From Lentisphaerota bacterium (GTDB lineage Bacteria > Verrucomicrobiota > Lentisphaeria > Victivallales > Victivallaceae), in contig SUWG01000021.1 of assembly GCA_015061625.1 (NCBI GenBank), forward strand, positions 1 through 46,908: a stretch of 46,908 nucleotides of DNA, written 5' to 3'. Positions 23,445-33,080 of the stretch are shown here, piece after piece. Below the pieces are notes generated by a model, which saw only the letters and a list, made by a program, of their open reading frames with translations, was not told the DNA's origin and searched no databases. Positions within the stretch are counted from its first letter, which is position 1. Every line of letters begins with the position of its first letter. A program made the position numbers and the translations under genes.

Positions 23445-23953
23445 GACCGGATAAAGCCGCACCGGATCAATTCATCCAATTCGGCACACAAATTCGGAGT
23501 GAAATTCTGCCGGTTTGCCGGATCAGTCAACTCTGCGGCACTGAAAAAGCGTACTTCGTCGATCTCGCTTCGCTGAAAATCAAACGGTCCGGATAATTTT
23601 GCGCCGAATACCCGGACATTTTCCGATTCGATCTCATTGCGTATTCTGCTGTCGAAAAGATGGAACAACTCCACCCGGCCGGAAACGCCCAACTCCTCGG
23701 ATAATTCCCGCCGGGCCGCCTCCTCAAACGATTCTCCGGCGGCCAGATGGCCGCCGACCGCCGTATCCCACCTGCCCGGCTGGATATCTTTATCCATCCG
23801 CCGCTTCTGCAACAGCACCATGCCGTTTTCCGGATGGATGACCACCACATGAGCAGTACAATGGATAAGAGCCGGATTGCCGTGACATTCACCGCGCAAG
23901 GCGGTCCCCAGATGGGTCCCCGCCTCGTTATATATATCGAAATACTCTGCCAT
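23441..23953 (-). CDS. Nudix hydrolase (IPP-isomerase-like / YfcD-like)
   Basis: A 170-aa protein with a complete Nudix box at residues 68-90 (G, five residues, E, seven, REL.EELGV). The order of elements, with a long N-terminal strand region and WDTAVGGHL before the box, resembles the YfcD/IDI-like subgroup. Members hydrolyse nucleoside diphosphate derivatives; the substrate is unknown. ATG 23953 follows GGAAA by 6 nt and begins right after the phosphomannomutase stop, so the pair is probably co-transcribed. Confidence 0.85.
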   Translation of the reverse strand: MAEYFDIYNEAGTHLGTALRGECHGNPALIHCTAHVVVIHPENGMVLLQKRRMDKDIQPGRWDTAVGGHLAAGESFEEAARRELSEELGVSGRVELFHLFDSRIRNEIESENVRVFGAKLSGPFDFQRSEIDEVRFFSAAELTDPANRQNFTPNLCAELDELIRCGFIRS

Positions 23954-23954
23954 A

Positions 23955-25271
23955 TTATTTCCGGATGATCGCCAGCAATTCATCCCGTTTGGCTTCCATG
24001 AGTTCTCTGGTATCCGCCTCGACGATCAGGCGCAGAAGCGGCTCGGTATTGGAACTGCGGACATTGAACCACCAGTTCTCATATTCCGAAGAAATACCAT
24101 CCAGCTCAAACATATGACCATCGGCATATTTTGCTCTGATCTCATCCAGAATCGGTTTGACATCGGCAACTTTGGAGTTGATTTCCCCGCTGGAAGCATA
24201 TTTTTTCAACGGAGCAATCAATTCGTGCAACGGCTGATTTTTGGCACAGATCAAATTGGCCAGCATGATCATCGCCAATCCCTGCGATTCAGCGGTAAAA
24301 TTCTGTTTGAAGTAATAGTGTCCGGAAAGTTCCCCGGCGAAAACCGCATCATTTTCCCGCATCTGATTTTTGATGAATGCATGACCGACCCGGCACTGGA
24401 TCGCCCTGCCGCCATTTTCCTCAATGCACTCTTTGACCGCCCGGCTGGAACGCAGATCGTAAAGGATCGTCGCCGGACCGCGGGAAAGGATATCCTGGGC
24501 AATAAGGGCGGTAAAAAGATCCATCGGGATAATTTCGCCGTTGTCATCGATAAATCCGCAACGGTCGGCATCGCCGTCAAAGGCGGCACCGAAATCGGCT
24601 TTCACCTCGCGCACTTTGGCCCGGATGGCATCGAGCGTATCCGTTTTCAGCGGGTTGGCTTCATGATTGGGGAATGTACCATCCATCACATCGTACATCG
24701 GCACGATGTCAAAAAGATCGGTGATCCCGGCGATCTCATACAATCCCATGGCGTTGGCATAATCGACCACCACTTTGAGTTTGCGGTCAACTTTGGCAAA
24801 TGAACGCAGGAATGCCGCATATTCGCCGGTGATATCATAAGTGGAAATTCTGCCTTTTACCGGCACATCCTGCCACGCCTTATCCTCCACGATCTTCTGG
24901 ATATCCATAATGCCGGTCGCTCCGCTGATGGGAACGGCATCGGCTTTGCAGAGTTTGAAACCATTCCACTCACCCGGATTGTGACTGGCGGTTATCATCA
25001 CACTGCCGTCGGCCTTGAGCGTGCCGTTGGCAAAATAACTTTGCGGCGTGGAACTCAAACCCAGATCGATCACATCGGCTCCCTGATCGGTGATACCCCG
25101 GCTGATCCCTTCAAAAAGCTGCTGCGAATGCGGCCGCATATCCCGGCCGATGACCACTTTTTTTGCTCCGGTAAAGGTGATATACGCTCTGCCGATGGCA
25201 TAAGCGATTTCGGCATTGATGTCTTGCGGATAAACACCGCGGATATCGTAAGCTTTGAAAATACCTGACAT
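23955..25271 (-). CDS. manB: Phosphomannomutase/phosphoglucomutase
   Basis: A 438-aa alpha-D-phosphohexomutase. The N-terminus FKAYDIRGVYP, phosphoserine loop TASHNPG (S96), metal loop DGDADRCG (near 240) and C-terminal phosphate contact RSSNTEPLLRL are all present in the usual order. It interconverts hexose 6- and 1-phosphates and supplies GDP-mannose or UDP-glucose synthesis. ATG 25271 follows AAGGA. It sits between transketolase and the Nudix gene; a terminator separates it from transketolase. Mannose or glucose specificity is not decided by the sequence, so the symbol is tentative. Confidence 0.9.
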   Translation of the reverse strand: MSGIFKAYDIRGVYPQDINAEIAYAIGRAYITFTGAKKVVIGRDMRPHSQQLFEGISRGITDQGADVIDLGLSSTPQSYFANGTLKADGSVMITASHNPGEWNGFKLCKADAVPISGATGIMDIQKIVEDKAWQDVPVKGRISTYDITGEYAAFLRSFAKVDRKLKVVVDYANAMGLYEIAGITDLFDIVPMYDVMDGTFPNHEANPLKTDTLDAIRAKVREVKADFGAAFDGDADRCGFIDDNGEIIPMDLFTALIAQDILSRGPATILYDLRSSRAVKECIEENGGRAIQCRVGHAFIKNQMRENDAVFAGELSGHYYFKQNFTAESQGLAMIMLANLICAKNQPLHELIAPLKKYASSGEINSKVADVKPILDEIRAKYADGHMFELDGISSEYENWWFNVRSSNTEPLLRLIVEADTRELMEAKRDELLAIIRK

Positions 25272-25294
25272 GATCAAAATTCCTTTTCTGTGTT

Positions 25295-25337
25295 AAAAAA
25301 CGGGGTACAAGAGAATTTCCCCTGCCCCCCGTTTTTG
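25295..25337 (-). terminator. Terminator of transketolase
   Basis: AAAAACGGGG (25296-25305) and CCCCGTTTTT (25327-25336) form a 10-bp stem whose minus-strand 3' side ends in a T-run. Confidence 0.8.
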
Positions 25338-25357
25338 AAGTTGAATCGACGGTCGGA

Positions 25358-27418
25358 TTACTTCTCGCAGTCGCAACCGCAACCGCAGTGGCAGTCATCG
25401 TCGCCGCAGTCGCAATCGCTGTCATCGCAGCTGAAGTAGTCCTTGATCTGATCGACGATACCCTGCGGGGTGAAGCCGAACTTCTCGGCCAGCACTTTGT
25501 AGGGGGCGGATGCGCCGAAGTGATCCAGACCGATATTGAGACCTTCCAGACCGGTGAAGCGTTCCCAGCCGAAAGTGCTGGCGGCTTCGATGGAGACCAC
25601 GGCACCGCAGTAACTGGGCAGCACTTCTTCCTGATAGTCGAAATCCTGCTGGAGGAAAAGTTCCCACGAAGGCATGGAAACGACACGCACTTTCACGCCC
25701 TCGGCACGGAGCAATTCCGCAGATTCCAGCGCGAGGTTGACTTCAGAACCGGTAGCCAGCAGGATGAGGTCGAAATCTTCTTCATCGCTGACCACGAATG
25801 CACCGCGCTCGACATTGACATTTTTGGCGGCTTCTTCGCTGTAAGGTTTGAGGTTCTGACGGGTCAGCAGCAGAGCCACCGGACCATCGGCTTTCAGCGC
25901 GGCGGCCCAGGCACCGGCGACCTCGTGGGCTTCCGCCGGACGGATCACGGTCACGCCGGGAATACTGCGGAGCATGGCGATCTGTTCGATCGGCTCGTGG
26001 GTGGGGCCGTCTTCACCGACGTAGAATGAGTCGTGGGTGAAAATGTAGATCTGATGCAATTTCTGGATGGCGGCCAGACGGATCGCCGGTTTCATATAAT
26101 CAGAGAAGACGAAGAAGGTCGAACTGTACGGGATCGCCGTACCGTTGGCGGCCATACCGTTGGCAGCCAGACCCATCGCCAGTTCACGGACGCCGAAGTG
26201 GATGTTGCGGCCGCCGTAGTTGCCCGGAGCGAAATCGGTTTCGCCTTTGATGTTGCTCTTGGTGGAAGGCGCAAGGTCGGCGGCACCGCCGAAAAGCGCG
26301 GGAACCAATTCAGCGGCTTTCTGCAAAACAGTACCGCTGCTGGCGCGGGATGCGACCGGCTCATCGACCGGAGCGACTTTGAGCAATTCTTCCAGGATGT
26401 TTTCCGGAACAGTCTGGTTGATATATTTGTCAACGAGTTCTTTGGTAGCGGCATCGGCATCGCAGAAGGCTTTGAATTTGGCATTCCATTCCGCCGCTTT
26501 GGCCTGACTGTCGGCGACACAGGCGGCGCAGTAGGCTTTGACATCATCGGCGACGGTGAAAGCCGGTTCGGTATAGCCGAGGTTGGCACGCAGAGCGGCC
26601 AATTCTTCATCGCCGAGCGGTTCGCCGTGGGCGGAAGCCTTGCCCTGTTTGTTGGGGGCGCCGAAACCGATCTGGGTCTTGCCGATGATGATGGTCGGGC
26701 GGCCGTCGGATTCCACTGCGGCGGCCAGAGCGGCATCGCACTGGGCGATATCGTTGGCGTTGTCGCAACGGATCACCCGCCAGTTGTAAGCGGCGAAACG
26801 GGCGGCGACATCTTCGGTAAAGGCGATACCGGTGGAGCCTTCAATACTGATGGTATTATCATCGTAGAAGACGATCAGATCATCCAGTTTGAGGTGACCG
26901 GCCAGAGAAGCGGCTTCGCTGGTGGCACCTTCCATCATACAACCGTCGCCGGAGATGACGAAAATTTTGTTGGCGAAGAAATCGGTTTTATCCAGACCGG
27001 TGCGGGCGGCAAAGTAGCGGTTGGCGATGGACATACCAACGGCGGAAGCAAAACCGCTGCCCAGCGGACCGGTGGTGATATCGACACCGTCGGTGTGACC
27101 GAGTTCCGGATGGCCCGGAGTGAGACTGCCCCACTGGCGGAAGTTCTTGAGTTCTTCCATATCCAGACCGTAGTTGAAAAGGTGGAGCAAGCTGTACATC
27201 AGCATTGAGCCGTGTCCGGCGGAAAGGATGAAGCGGTCACGGCCGATCCAACCCGGAGTGGCGGGGTCATGGCGCAGATATTTGCTCCACAACACGGCGG
27301 CGTAGTCGGCACAGCCCAAAGGCATACCGGGGTGGCCGGATTTGGCTTTCTGGATCGCTTCTGCGGAAAGGACGCGGATGGTATCCGCTGTTTTTTTCGC
27401 CATTTTGCAGTCGAACAT
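25358..27418 (-). CDS. tkt: Transketolase with Cys/Asp-rich C-terminal tail
   Basis: A 686-aa TPP enzyme of the non-oxidative pentose phosphate pathway. ATG 27418 follows AAGGAG by 7 nt; the longer frame to 27562 would start in the intergenic region. Marks include SAGHGSMLMY, the TPP/Mg motif GDGCMMEG with a downstream N, the catalytic glutamate in GVRELAMG, and HDSFYVGEDGPTHEP. The normal enzyme ends near residue 659. It is followed by a 27-residue tail with eight cysteines in C-x-C spacing, eight Asp and one His (residues 660-686), which looks like a metal-binding appendage and is not part of the family fold as I know it. Confidence 0.93.
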   Translation of the reverse strand: MFDCKMAKKTADTIRVLSAEAIQKAKSGHPGMPLGCADYAAVLWSKYLRHDPATPGWIGRDRFILSAGHGSMLMYSLLHLFNYGLDMEELKNFRQWGSLTPGHPELGHTDGVDITTGPLGSGFASAVGMSIANRYFAARTGLDKTDFFANKIFVISGDGCMMEGATSEAASLAGHLKLDDLIVFYDDNTISIEGSTGIAFTEDVAARFAAYNWRVIRCDNANDIAQCDAALAAAVESDGRPTIIIGKTQIGFGAPNKQGKASAHGEPLGDEELAALRANLGYTEPAFTVADDVKAYCAACVADSQAKAAEWNAKFKAFCDADAATKELVDKYINQTVPENILEELLKVAPVDEPVASRASSGTVLQKAAELVPALFGGAADLAPSTKSNIKGETDFAPGNYGGRNIHFGVRELAMGLAANGMAANGTAIPYSSTFFVFSDYMKPAIRLAAIQKLHQIYIFTHDSFYVGEDGPTHEPIEQIAMLRSIPGVTVIRPAEAHEVAGAWAAALKADGPVALLLTRQNLKPYSEEAAKNVNVERGAFVVSDEEDFDLILLATGSEVNLALESAELLRAEGVKVRVVSMPSWELFLQQDFDYQEEVLPSYCGAVVSIEAASTFGWERFTGLEGLNIGLDHFGASAPYKVLAEKFGFTPQGIVDQIKDYFSCDDSDCDCGDDDCHCGCGCDCEK

Positions 27419-27507
27419 TGTAAATCTCCTTTTTTTGTTCGCGTTGCGCCGCCGGAAATGACGGATTTTGAAAAAAGTTCCGTTTTTCCGGTTTTGCAAC
27501 TGGTAAT

Positions 27508-27535
27508 TTGACTGAAATTGCGTTATCTTTATTAA
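27508..27535 (+). promoter_or_regulatory. Candidate ruvB promoter
   Basis: TTGACT (27508-27513), 16 nt, TATTAA (27530-27535). The A-rich leader before ruvB has no Shine-Dalgarno sequence. Confidence 0.5.
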
Positions 27536-27578
27536 AGTAACACTAAAACACAAGAAAAACAAGTTTTTTTACAAAAAT

Positions 27579-28598
27579 ATGACAGAACGTTTCATAACTT
27601 CCACTCTGAACCGGCGTGACACTGCCAAAGAAACCAATCTGCGGCCGCCGACTTTTGCCGAATTTCCGGGGCAAGCCCACGTCAAAGAACAACTGGAATT
27701 ATTCGTCCGTGCCGCCAAAGAACGGGATGAGGCCCTCGATCACATTCTGCTCTGCGGCCCGCCGGGGCTGGGAAAAACCACGCTGGCGTACATCATCGCC
27801 AACGAAAGAGGCACGAAACTGAAAAGTTCCAGCGGTCCCGCCATCGAAAAACCCGGCGACCTTGCCGGTCTGCTCACCTCGCTGGAGCCGGGCGATGTGC
27901 TTTTCATCGACGAGATCCACCGTTTGAGTGCCACGGTCGAAGAATATTTATACAGTGCCATGGAGGATTTTTTCATCGATATCATGCTCGAACAGGGTGC
28001 CGGAGCCAGATCGGTGCGGTTGAATGTGCCGAAATTCACCCTGATCGGAGCGACCACCCGGCTGGGGATGATCTCGGCTCCGCTGCGGGCAAGATTCGGC
28101 CTGAATATGCGCCTTGATTATTATGATACGGCAAGTCTGGTAAAAATCCTGAAACGCTCCGCGGCTATTCTCGATGTGCCGCTGGATGATGACGGAGCCG
28201 GCCAGATCGCCTCAAGATGCCGCGGCACGCCGCGTATTGCCAACAATCTTTTGCGCCGGGCGCGGGATTACGCCCAGATCCGGGCCGATGGAAAAATCAC
28301 CGGCAAGGTGGCGGCCGATGCTCTGGAAATGCTGCAGATCGATTCCGACGGTCTGGATGAGATGGACTTGCGGATATTGGAAGTGATAATCAACAATTTC
28401 CGGGGCGGCCCGGTGGGGTTGAAAAATATTGCGGTTTCCACCGGTGAGGATGAGGGTTCACTGGAAGATGTCTACGAACCATTCCTCATCCAGCATGGTC
28501 TTCTGGTGCGCACTCCCAGAGGGCGGGTGGCGACACCGAAAGCATGGAAAAAGTTGGGATTATCCGAGGCAGTAAAAGAAAATGATTCGCTTTTCTGA
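27579..28598 (+). CDS. ruvB: Holliday junction branch migration helicase RuvB
   Basis: A 339-aa AAA+ motor. Walker A is GPPGLGKTT, Walker B is LFIDEIH, sensor 1 is IGATTR, the arginine finger region is LRARFG, and the C-terminal winged helix contains [13 protein letters not shown]. Together with RuvA it drives branch migration during recombination. It is alone here; ruvA and ruvC are not adjacent. It is divergent from transketolase and starts at ATG 27579 after an A/T-rich leader without a ribosome site. Confidence 0.96.
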   Translation: MTERFITSTLNRRDTAKETNLRPPTFAEFPGQAHVKEQLELFVRAAKERDEALDHILLCGPPGLGKTTLAYIIANERGTKLKSSSGPAIEKPGDLAGLLTSLEPGDVLFIDEIHRLSATVEEYLYSAMEDFFIDIMLEQGAGARSVRLNVPKFTLIGATTRLGMISAPLRARFGLNMRLDYYDTASLVKILKRSAAILDVPLDDDGAGQIASRCRGTPRIANNLLRRARDYAQIRADGKITGKVAADALEMLQIDSDGLDEMDLRILEVIINNFRGGPVGLKNIAVSTGEDEGSLEDVYEPFLIQHGLLVRTPRGRVATPKAWKKLGLSEAVKENDSLF

Positions 28599-28651
28599 CC
28601 TTGAAATGCGGGGCTGTTTCAATTAAATTTGCATTTTGTTTTAATTATCTA

Positions 28652-28680
28652 TTGCATTTTTCAAGGTTTTGAGATATACT
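28652..28680 (+). promoter_or_regulatory. Candidate promoter of the lacI-GH2 operon
   Basis: TTGCAT (28652-28657), 17 nt, TATACT (28675-28680), 46 nt upstream of the regulator's start. The palindrome-like ATGAAATGAAATTAAACG stretch after it may hold an operator, but no clear LacI-type site was seen. Confidence 0.55.
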
Positions 28681-28726
28681 TAAAGCATGAAATGAAATTA
28701 AACGTTTTATGCAAAAGGGTGTAAAA

Positions 28727-29728
28727 ATGCCATCCAACTATCCGACATTGAAAGATGTCAGTGCGGAAGCCGGAGTTTCCATGGCTTTGGCCTCCGTGGT
28801 GCTGAATGGCAAAAAGGGGCGGATAAAAGCCTCGGAAGATACCCGCAGAAAGATTCTGGAAGCGGCGGAAAAACTGGGCTATGAACCCGATCGCAATGCG
28901 AGAGCCTTGCGGATGAGCCGCAGTTTCCTGATCGGGGTGCTGGCTTACGATGTAAGCACATCCTTTGTGCCGGAGATATTGACCGGCATTGAAAAGGGCT
29001 TCATGCACACCAATTACGGGGTGCTGCTGGGGTCGTATTGCACGGAAACAGAGTTGACCGAGTGTCTGGAAATGTTCCGGAAACTCAAGGTTGACGGGCT
29101 GATAATCATCTCGACGGAATTCAAAAAATTTCCGGATCAACTGGCGATGTGGAACCGGGTGGCAAAGGTATTTGTGGGCAATCTTTCCGAATTGCCGTTT
29201 TCCAGCAGTGTCTGCGCCAGCCGGAAAGATGTCGGTATTATGGCGGCGCAGGAATTGCTCCGCCGCAACCGCCGGTGTGTGGCGCACTTTGCCAATGAGA
29301 GGTCATCCAATCATGACGGCTGGCAAAATGCGCTGGATCAGGCCGGCATCAGTGCGGAAAAGCGGTTGACGGTATACAGCAAGAACTATCTTGATCAGGG
29401 CTTGGCGACCGCCAGAAAGTTGTTGCGTGACCACCCGGAGGTCACCGGGATCTTTGCCGACAGCGACATTCTGGCGGCGGCAGTGGTCAAAGCGGCGGCG
29501 GAAACCGGCCGGAAAATTCCGGAGGAGTTGGAAGTTATCGGGGTGGATGACAGTATGTTGTGTCAGTTGACCACGCCGACATTAAGTTCGATATGGCAGC
29601 CGAAGCGGGAACAGGGCGAGATCGCCGCTGAATTGATGCTGAAACTGCTGAAAGATGACCATACCGAGCAGCGGGTGCTGCCGGTGAAACTCATCGTCAG
29701 AGAGACATTGAAACCATCAGGGGAATAA
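28727..29728 (+). CDS. LacI-family transcriptional regulator
   Basis: A 333-aa protein. ATG 28727 is 6 nt after AAGGG; ATG 28709 is a weaker alternative. The N-terminal helix-turn-helix reads TLKDVSAEAGVSMALASVVL with the hinge helix RNARALRMSRS, followed by a periplasmic-binding-protein-like sensor domain (SFLIGVLAYDV to VIGVDDSMLC). Such regulators bind a sugar and release an operator. The GH2 gene starts 6 nt after its stop, so it most likely controls that enzyme and perhaps the pseudopilin and large secreted genes downstream. The YPT.DVS..AGVS signature is normal. Confidence 0.92.
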   Translation: MPSNYPTLKDVSAEAGVSMALASVVLNGKKGRIKASEDTRRKILEAAEKLGYEPDRNARALRMSRSFLIGVLAYDVSTSFVPEILTGIEKGFMHTNYGVLLGSYCTETELTECLEMFRKLKVDGLIIISTEFKKFPDQLAMWNRVAKVFVGNLSELPFSSSVCASRKDVGIMAAQELLRRNRRCVAHFANERSSNHDGWQNALDQAGISAEKRLTVYSKNYLDQGLATARKLLRDHPEVTGIFADSDILAAAVVKAAAETGRKIPEELEVIGVDDSMLCQLTTPTLSSIWQPKREQGEIAAELMLKLLKDDHTEQRVLPVKLIVRETLKPSGE

Positions 29729-29734
29729 AGTATA

Positions 29735-32179
29735 ATGAATGACATCATTTATTTAGACGGCAACGACTGGGAGGCAGATTACTTCCTGCCGGAGCAGCAA
29801 TACTTCAAATGGACCGGAGTCCACCGCACCATATTCAATATGTTCCGCAACAGTGCGCAGAGTGCCGGTTTTGTCAGCGGAGATGTTGCGCCGGGGGCGA
29901 TGACCGGCACGGTGCCGGGCTGTGACCGCTCATTTCTGATTGAGAATGGTCAGTGTGAAGACCCCTTTTACGCCCGCAATCTGGAACATACCGTTTATGC
30001 GGAAAATTACTCCTGGGCATTCCGCAAACGCTTCACTTTGCCCAAAAAGTGGCAGGGGCGGAAGATCCAGCTGGACTTCAAAGGTCTGGACTACAAAGCA
30101 GTGATCTTCCTCAATGGTGCGTGGATCGACCAGCACACCGGTCAGTGCGTTCCCAAATCGACCGACATCACGCAGTTTGTGAAATTCGGTGAGGAGAACC
30201 TTTTGGCTCTGGTCTTTGACGAGGCCCCCAAAGGCAGTCCGGATCACCGGAATCACGAACCGGCGGATTTTGCCTATTTCCACCGCACCAATATCGGTTT
30301 CGGCTGGGATTGGTCACGGGGCATCGTGCCGCAGGGCATTTGGGACAGTGTGATCCTGACCGCCTACGACCGCACACTGCTCACCGGCAGACAACTGCTC
30401 TTTGACGGCGAAAAAGCCTTGGTCAAACTGGAGATCGAATCCCGCAAAGATGCTGCAAATGTGCCGCTCAAGTGCTGTTTGAAACCCCGCAATTTTGAGG
30501 GCAAAACCACGGAATTTGCCGCTGAATTGACCCTCGATGCCGGAGAAAACTTTTATTCCTTTGAAATGCCGCTGCCCGATGATCTGCAGTTGTGGTATCC
30601 GGTCGGTTACGGCAGTCAGCCGCTGTATACGCTGGAAATCATGCTCGATGATTCGCCGTATACGCTCAACACCGGATTCAAGACGATCAAAATGGTGCGC
30701 AATCCGGATTCTCCCAGAGGGGCGAATAACCTTACCTATAATATAAACGGCAAAGATGTCTTTGTCCGCGGTTTGAATTATGTGCCGGAAGATCTCATCA
30801 TCAGCCGGGCGACGGATAAAGATTACGACCATCTGGTGAAAACGGCGGCGATGGCCGGATTCAACTACTTCCGCAACTGGGGCGGCAGTCTGATCGAAAA
30901 AGATGCCTTCTACGATGCCTGTGACCGTTACGGAGTGATGGTGCATCAGGAATTCATGCACGGCTGTACCAATGCGCCCAAAGATGAAGAGTATCTGGCA
31001 TTCAAACGCATCGAGTGCCGTCAGATCCTCAAAAAACTGGCCAATCACGTCTGTATCACGCTGATCTGCGGCGGCAATGAGTCGCAGTATTACGGAGAGA
31101 TCCCCAACAGTCCGATGTTTGAGGATTACCGCAAGGCGGTGGAAGAGATTTTGCCGTACACGCCATTCAGAGTGACCAGTCCGGATCTTTCCCGGCCGGG
31201 AGAAAGACACCACGGCCCGTGGCATTTCTGCGAACACAGTTTCTGGAATACGCACTTCCGGCAGTTTGCCAGTGAGATCGGCTGTAACGCCATGCCGGAA
31301 TTTTCCTCACTGAAACGCTTCATCCCCCAACGGGAGATCGAGGCGATGAAAGGCCCGGCACTGGAATACCACTTCTACAACCGGGTGAATGTTTACGATT
31401 TGAGCAAGCCGCTGGTCAAATTTGCGCCGGAAGTGCTGAAAGATATGGAAAAATTCTGCAAAGCGTCGATGTTCGCCCAGGCCGATTCTGCCAGATACGT
31501 TTATGAACATTACCGGCGGCTTTTCCCGCTGGCATCCGGGGTGGTTTTCTGGCAGTACAACGAGCCGTGGCCGACCTGTTCATTCAATTTGCTGGATTAT
31601 TACGGCGTTCCCAAACAGGCGATCTACACCATGAAACAGGCCAATGCGACCACATTGCTCTCATTTGAGGATGATTCATGGTGCTGTGCGGATAAAGTGC
31701 TGAAAGCCAAATGGTATATCACTGCGGATAATGGTTTTACCGGCAAAGCGGCGTATAAGGCCTTTGACTGCGCCACCGGCAGAGAACTTTTTGCCGGGGA
31801 AGTCAGCGGCACTTATGAAAAAAACACCACGCTGCTCGGCGAAGTTGATGAAACATTGCCCGACGGCATTACGGCGGTATTCTTCTACCTTGACGGCAAG
31901 TGTACGAGTGTACGTTACTACGGGGTGCCGGATTATCAGGCGGCATTTGAATTGCCCCGAACCACGCTGGAAATCAAACGTGAGGACAATTTCATCACCG
32001 TTGCCAACACCGGAAAGAGTGTGGCATTCAATGTCAAAATGGAATTTGCCGGGTTGCCGGATAAGAGTGTGATCTTTACTGACAACTATCTCGGCATCGA
32101 ACCCGGTGCGACCCGGTGCGTCGAATTTTACGGCGATGCGGGCGATGCGGAATTGACCGTGACCGGCTGGAATTGTTAA
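29735..32179 (+). CDS. GH2 family glycosidase, beta-mannosidase-like
   Basis: An 814-aa cytoplasmic-looking enzyme without signal peptide; ATG 29735 follows AGGGGA. The order is an N-terminal jelly-roll domain (FRKRFTLPKKWQ, LDFKGLDYKAVIFLNG), an immunoglobulin-like domain, and a TIM barrel. The acid/base is E449 in CGGNESQ and the nucleophile is probably E514 in FASEIGCNAMP. FNYFRNWGGSLIEKDAFYDACDRYG is characteristic of beta-mannosidases; the run is given here by its position near residue 375. It would release mannose from imported beta-mannosides. Co-transcribed with the LacI-type regulator. Other GH2 specificities cannot be excluded. Confidence 0.85.
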   Translation: MNDIIYLDGNDWEADYFLPEQQYFKWTGVHRTIFNMFRNSAQSAGFVSGDVAPGAMTGTVPGCDRSFLIENGQCEDPFYARNLEHTVYAENYSWAFRKRFTLPKKWQGRKIQLDFKGLDYKAVIFLNGAWIDQHTGQCVPKSTDITQFVKFGEENLLALVFDEAPKGSPDHRNHEPADFAYFHRTNIGFGWDWSRGIVPQGIWDSVILTAYDRTLLTGRQLLFDGEKALVKLEIESRKDAANVPLKCCLKPRNFEGKTTEFAAELTLDAGENFYSFEMPLPDDLQLWYPVGYGSQPLYTLEIMLDDSPYTLNTGFKTIKMVRNPDSPRGANNLTYNINGKDVFVRGLNYVPEDLIISRATDKDYDHLVKTAAMAGFNYFRNWGGSLIEKDAFYDACDRYGVMVHQEFMHGCTNAPKDEEYLAFKRIECRQILKKLANHVCITLICGGNESQYYGEIPNSPMFEDYRKAVEEILPYTPFRVTSPDLSRPGERHHGPWHFCEHSFWNTHFRQFASEIGCNAMPEFSSLKRFIPQREIEAMKGPALEYHFYNRVNVYDLSKPLVKFAPEVLKDMEKFCKASMFAQADSARYVYEHYRRLFPLASGVVFWQYNEPWPTCSFNLLDYYGVPKQAIYTMKQANATTLLSFEDDSWCCADKVLKAKWYITADNGFTGKAAYKAFDCATGRELFAGEVSGTYEKNTTLLGEVDETLPDGITAVFFYLDGKCTSVRYYGVPDYQAAFELPRTTLEIKREDNFITVANTGKSVAFNVKMEFAGLPDKSVIFTDNYLGIEPGATRCVEFYGDAGDAELTVTGWNC

Positions 32180-32266
32180 ATAAAAAAATAATAAAATTTG
32201 CCGCCGGGCGGACGGCAAAAACAGAAAAGGCATATAAAGAACCATAAAAAATAAGGAGATGCATTC

Positions 32267-33055
32267 ATGAGAGATGTTACAATGAAGAGCAATTCCTGTT
32301 GTGATCACAACAGGAAGCCCATGGGCTTCACACTTATCGAATTGCTCGTAGTCATCGCCATTATCGCTATTCTGGCGGCAATTCTGCTCCCGGCACTCAA
32401 CTCCGCCCGTGAGCGCGGCCGCAGTGCCAGTTGTATCAACAATCTTAAACAGATCGGTTCGGCGGTGGATATGTATGCCAGTGATTATGATGACTACTAT
32501 CATGTCAGTGCGGACAATACCAATGTATCCTCCGGAGCCAAATATGATTGGTTCAATGTTCTCAGTGTCCTCGGTTATCTGCCGACGGAAAGAGACGTTG
32601 CCCGCTGTCCATCCATTGAGGTTTCACCGACCGGCAGTGCTTCCATCGGGGTCTATGGCGTAAATGTCCGCTACCATGCCGGAATCCGCAAAGACTATCC
32701 GAATCTTGGCTCGTGGGGGCAGGATGCGACAACTAAACTCGGCGGTTATGTTTGCAGAAAAGAGCTGCTCACCCCCTCATCCTACCCGACTCATATCGAC
32801 ACGGTCGGCAACTCGGATGTCGAATCCTATTACCGGGGCTATGCCTACTATCAAATAGTTAACCGTGACGGCTATAAAAGCGGTATGCCCTTCTGTGTCC
32901 ATGCCGGTAAAAGCAATGCCGTTTTTGCCGACGGCCACGCTGAAGCGGTTCAACGTGAAAACTGGTACAGCGTATACGGTTACAGTTGTGCCGATGAAAA
33001 TCTGATCGTTTACAGTTATTCCAACGGCAAAGCCAATGGTCAAATTTCCAAATAA
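32267..33055 (+). CDS. Pseudopilin with palindromic leader region
   Basis: A 262-aa protein; ATG 32267 follows AAGGAG by 9 nt. The leader [20 protein letters not shown] ends at the prepilin peptidase site before FTLIELLVV. The hydrophobic helix and [16 protein letters not shown] match the left-edge paralogue residue for residue, and the C-terminal H-x9-DG motif is [13 protein letters not shown]. Codons for [12 protein letters not shown] form two overlapping palindromes. The protein is expected in the inner membrane as a subunit of a type II-like pseudopilus. It lies between the GH2 gene and a second pseudopilin, so a link to glycan-degrading enzyme export is suggested but not shown. Confidence 0.9.
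   Translation: MRDVTMKSNSCCDHNRKPMGFTLIELLVVIAIIAILAAILLPALNSARERGRSASCINNLKQIGSAVDMYASDYDDYYHVSADNTNVSSGAKYDWFNVLSVLGYLPTERDVARCPSIEVSPTGSASIGVYGVNVRYHAGIRKDYPNLGSWGQDATTKLGGYVCRKELLTPSSYPTHIDTVGNSDVESYYRGYAYYQIVNRDGYKSGMPFCVHAGKSNAVFADGHAEAVQRENWYSVYGYSCADENLIVYSYSNGKANGQISK
32293..32329 (+). repeat. Two overlapping perfect palindromes in the pseudopilin leader
   Basis: A 24-nt palindrome (32293-32316, left half TTCCTGTTGTGA) overlaps by three bases a 16-nt palindrome (32314-32329, GAAGCCCATGGGCTTC). The right half of the second is the Gly-Phe codons at the cleavage site, and the left half is their inverted copy. Confidence 0.95.
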
Positions 33056-33080
33056 ATTTCCGACAGAAAGGAGTGTTCCC

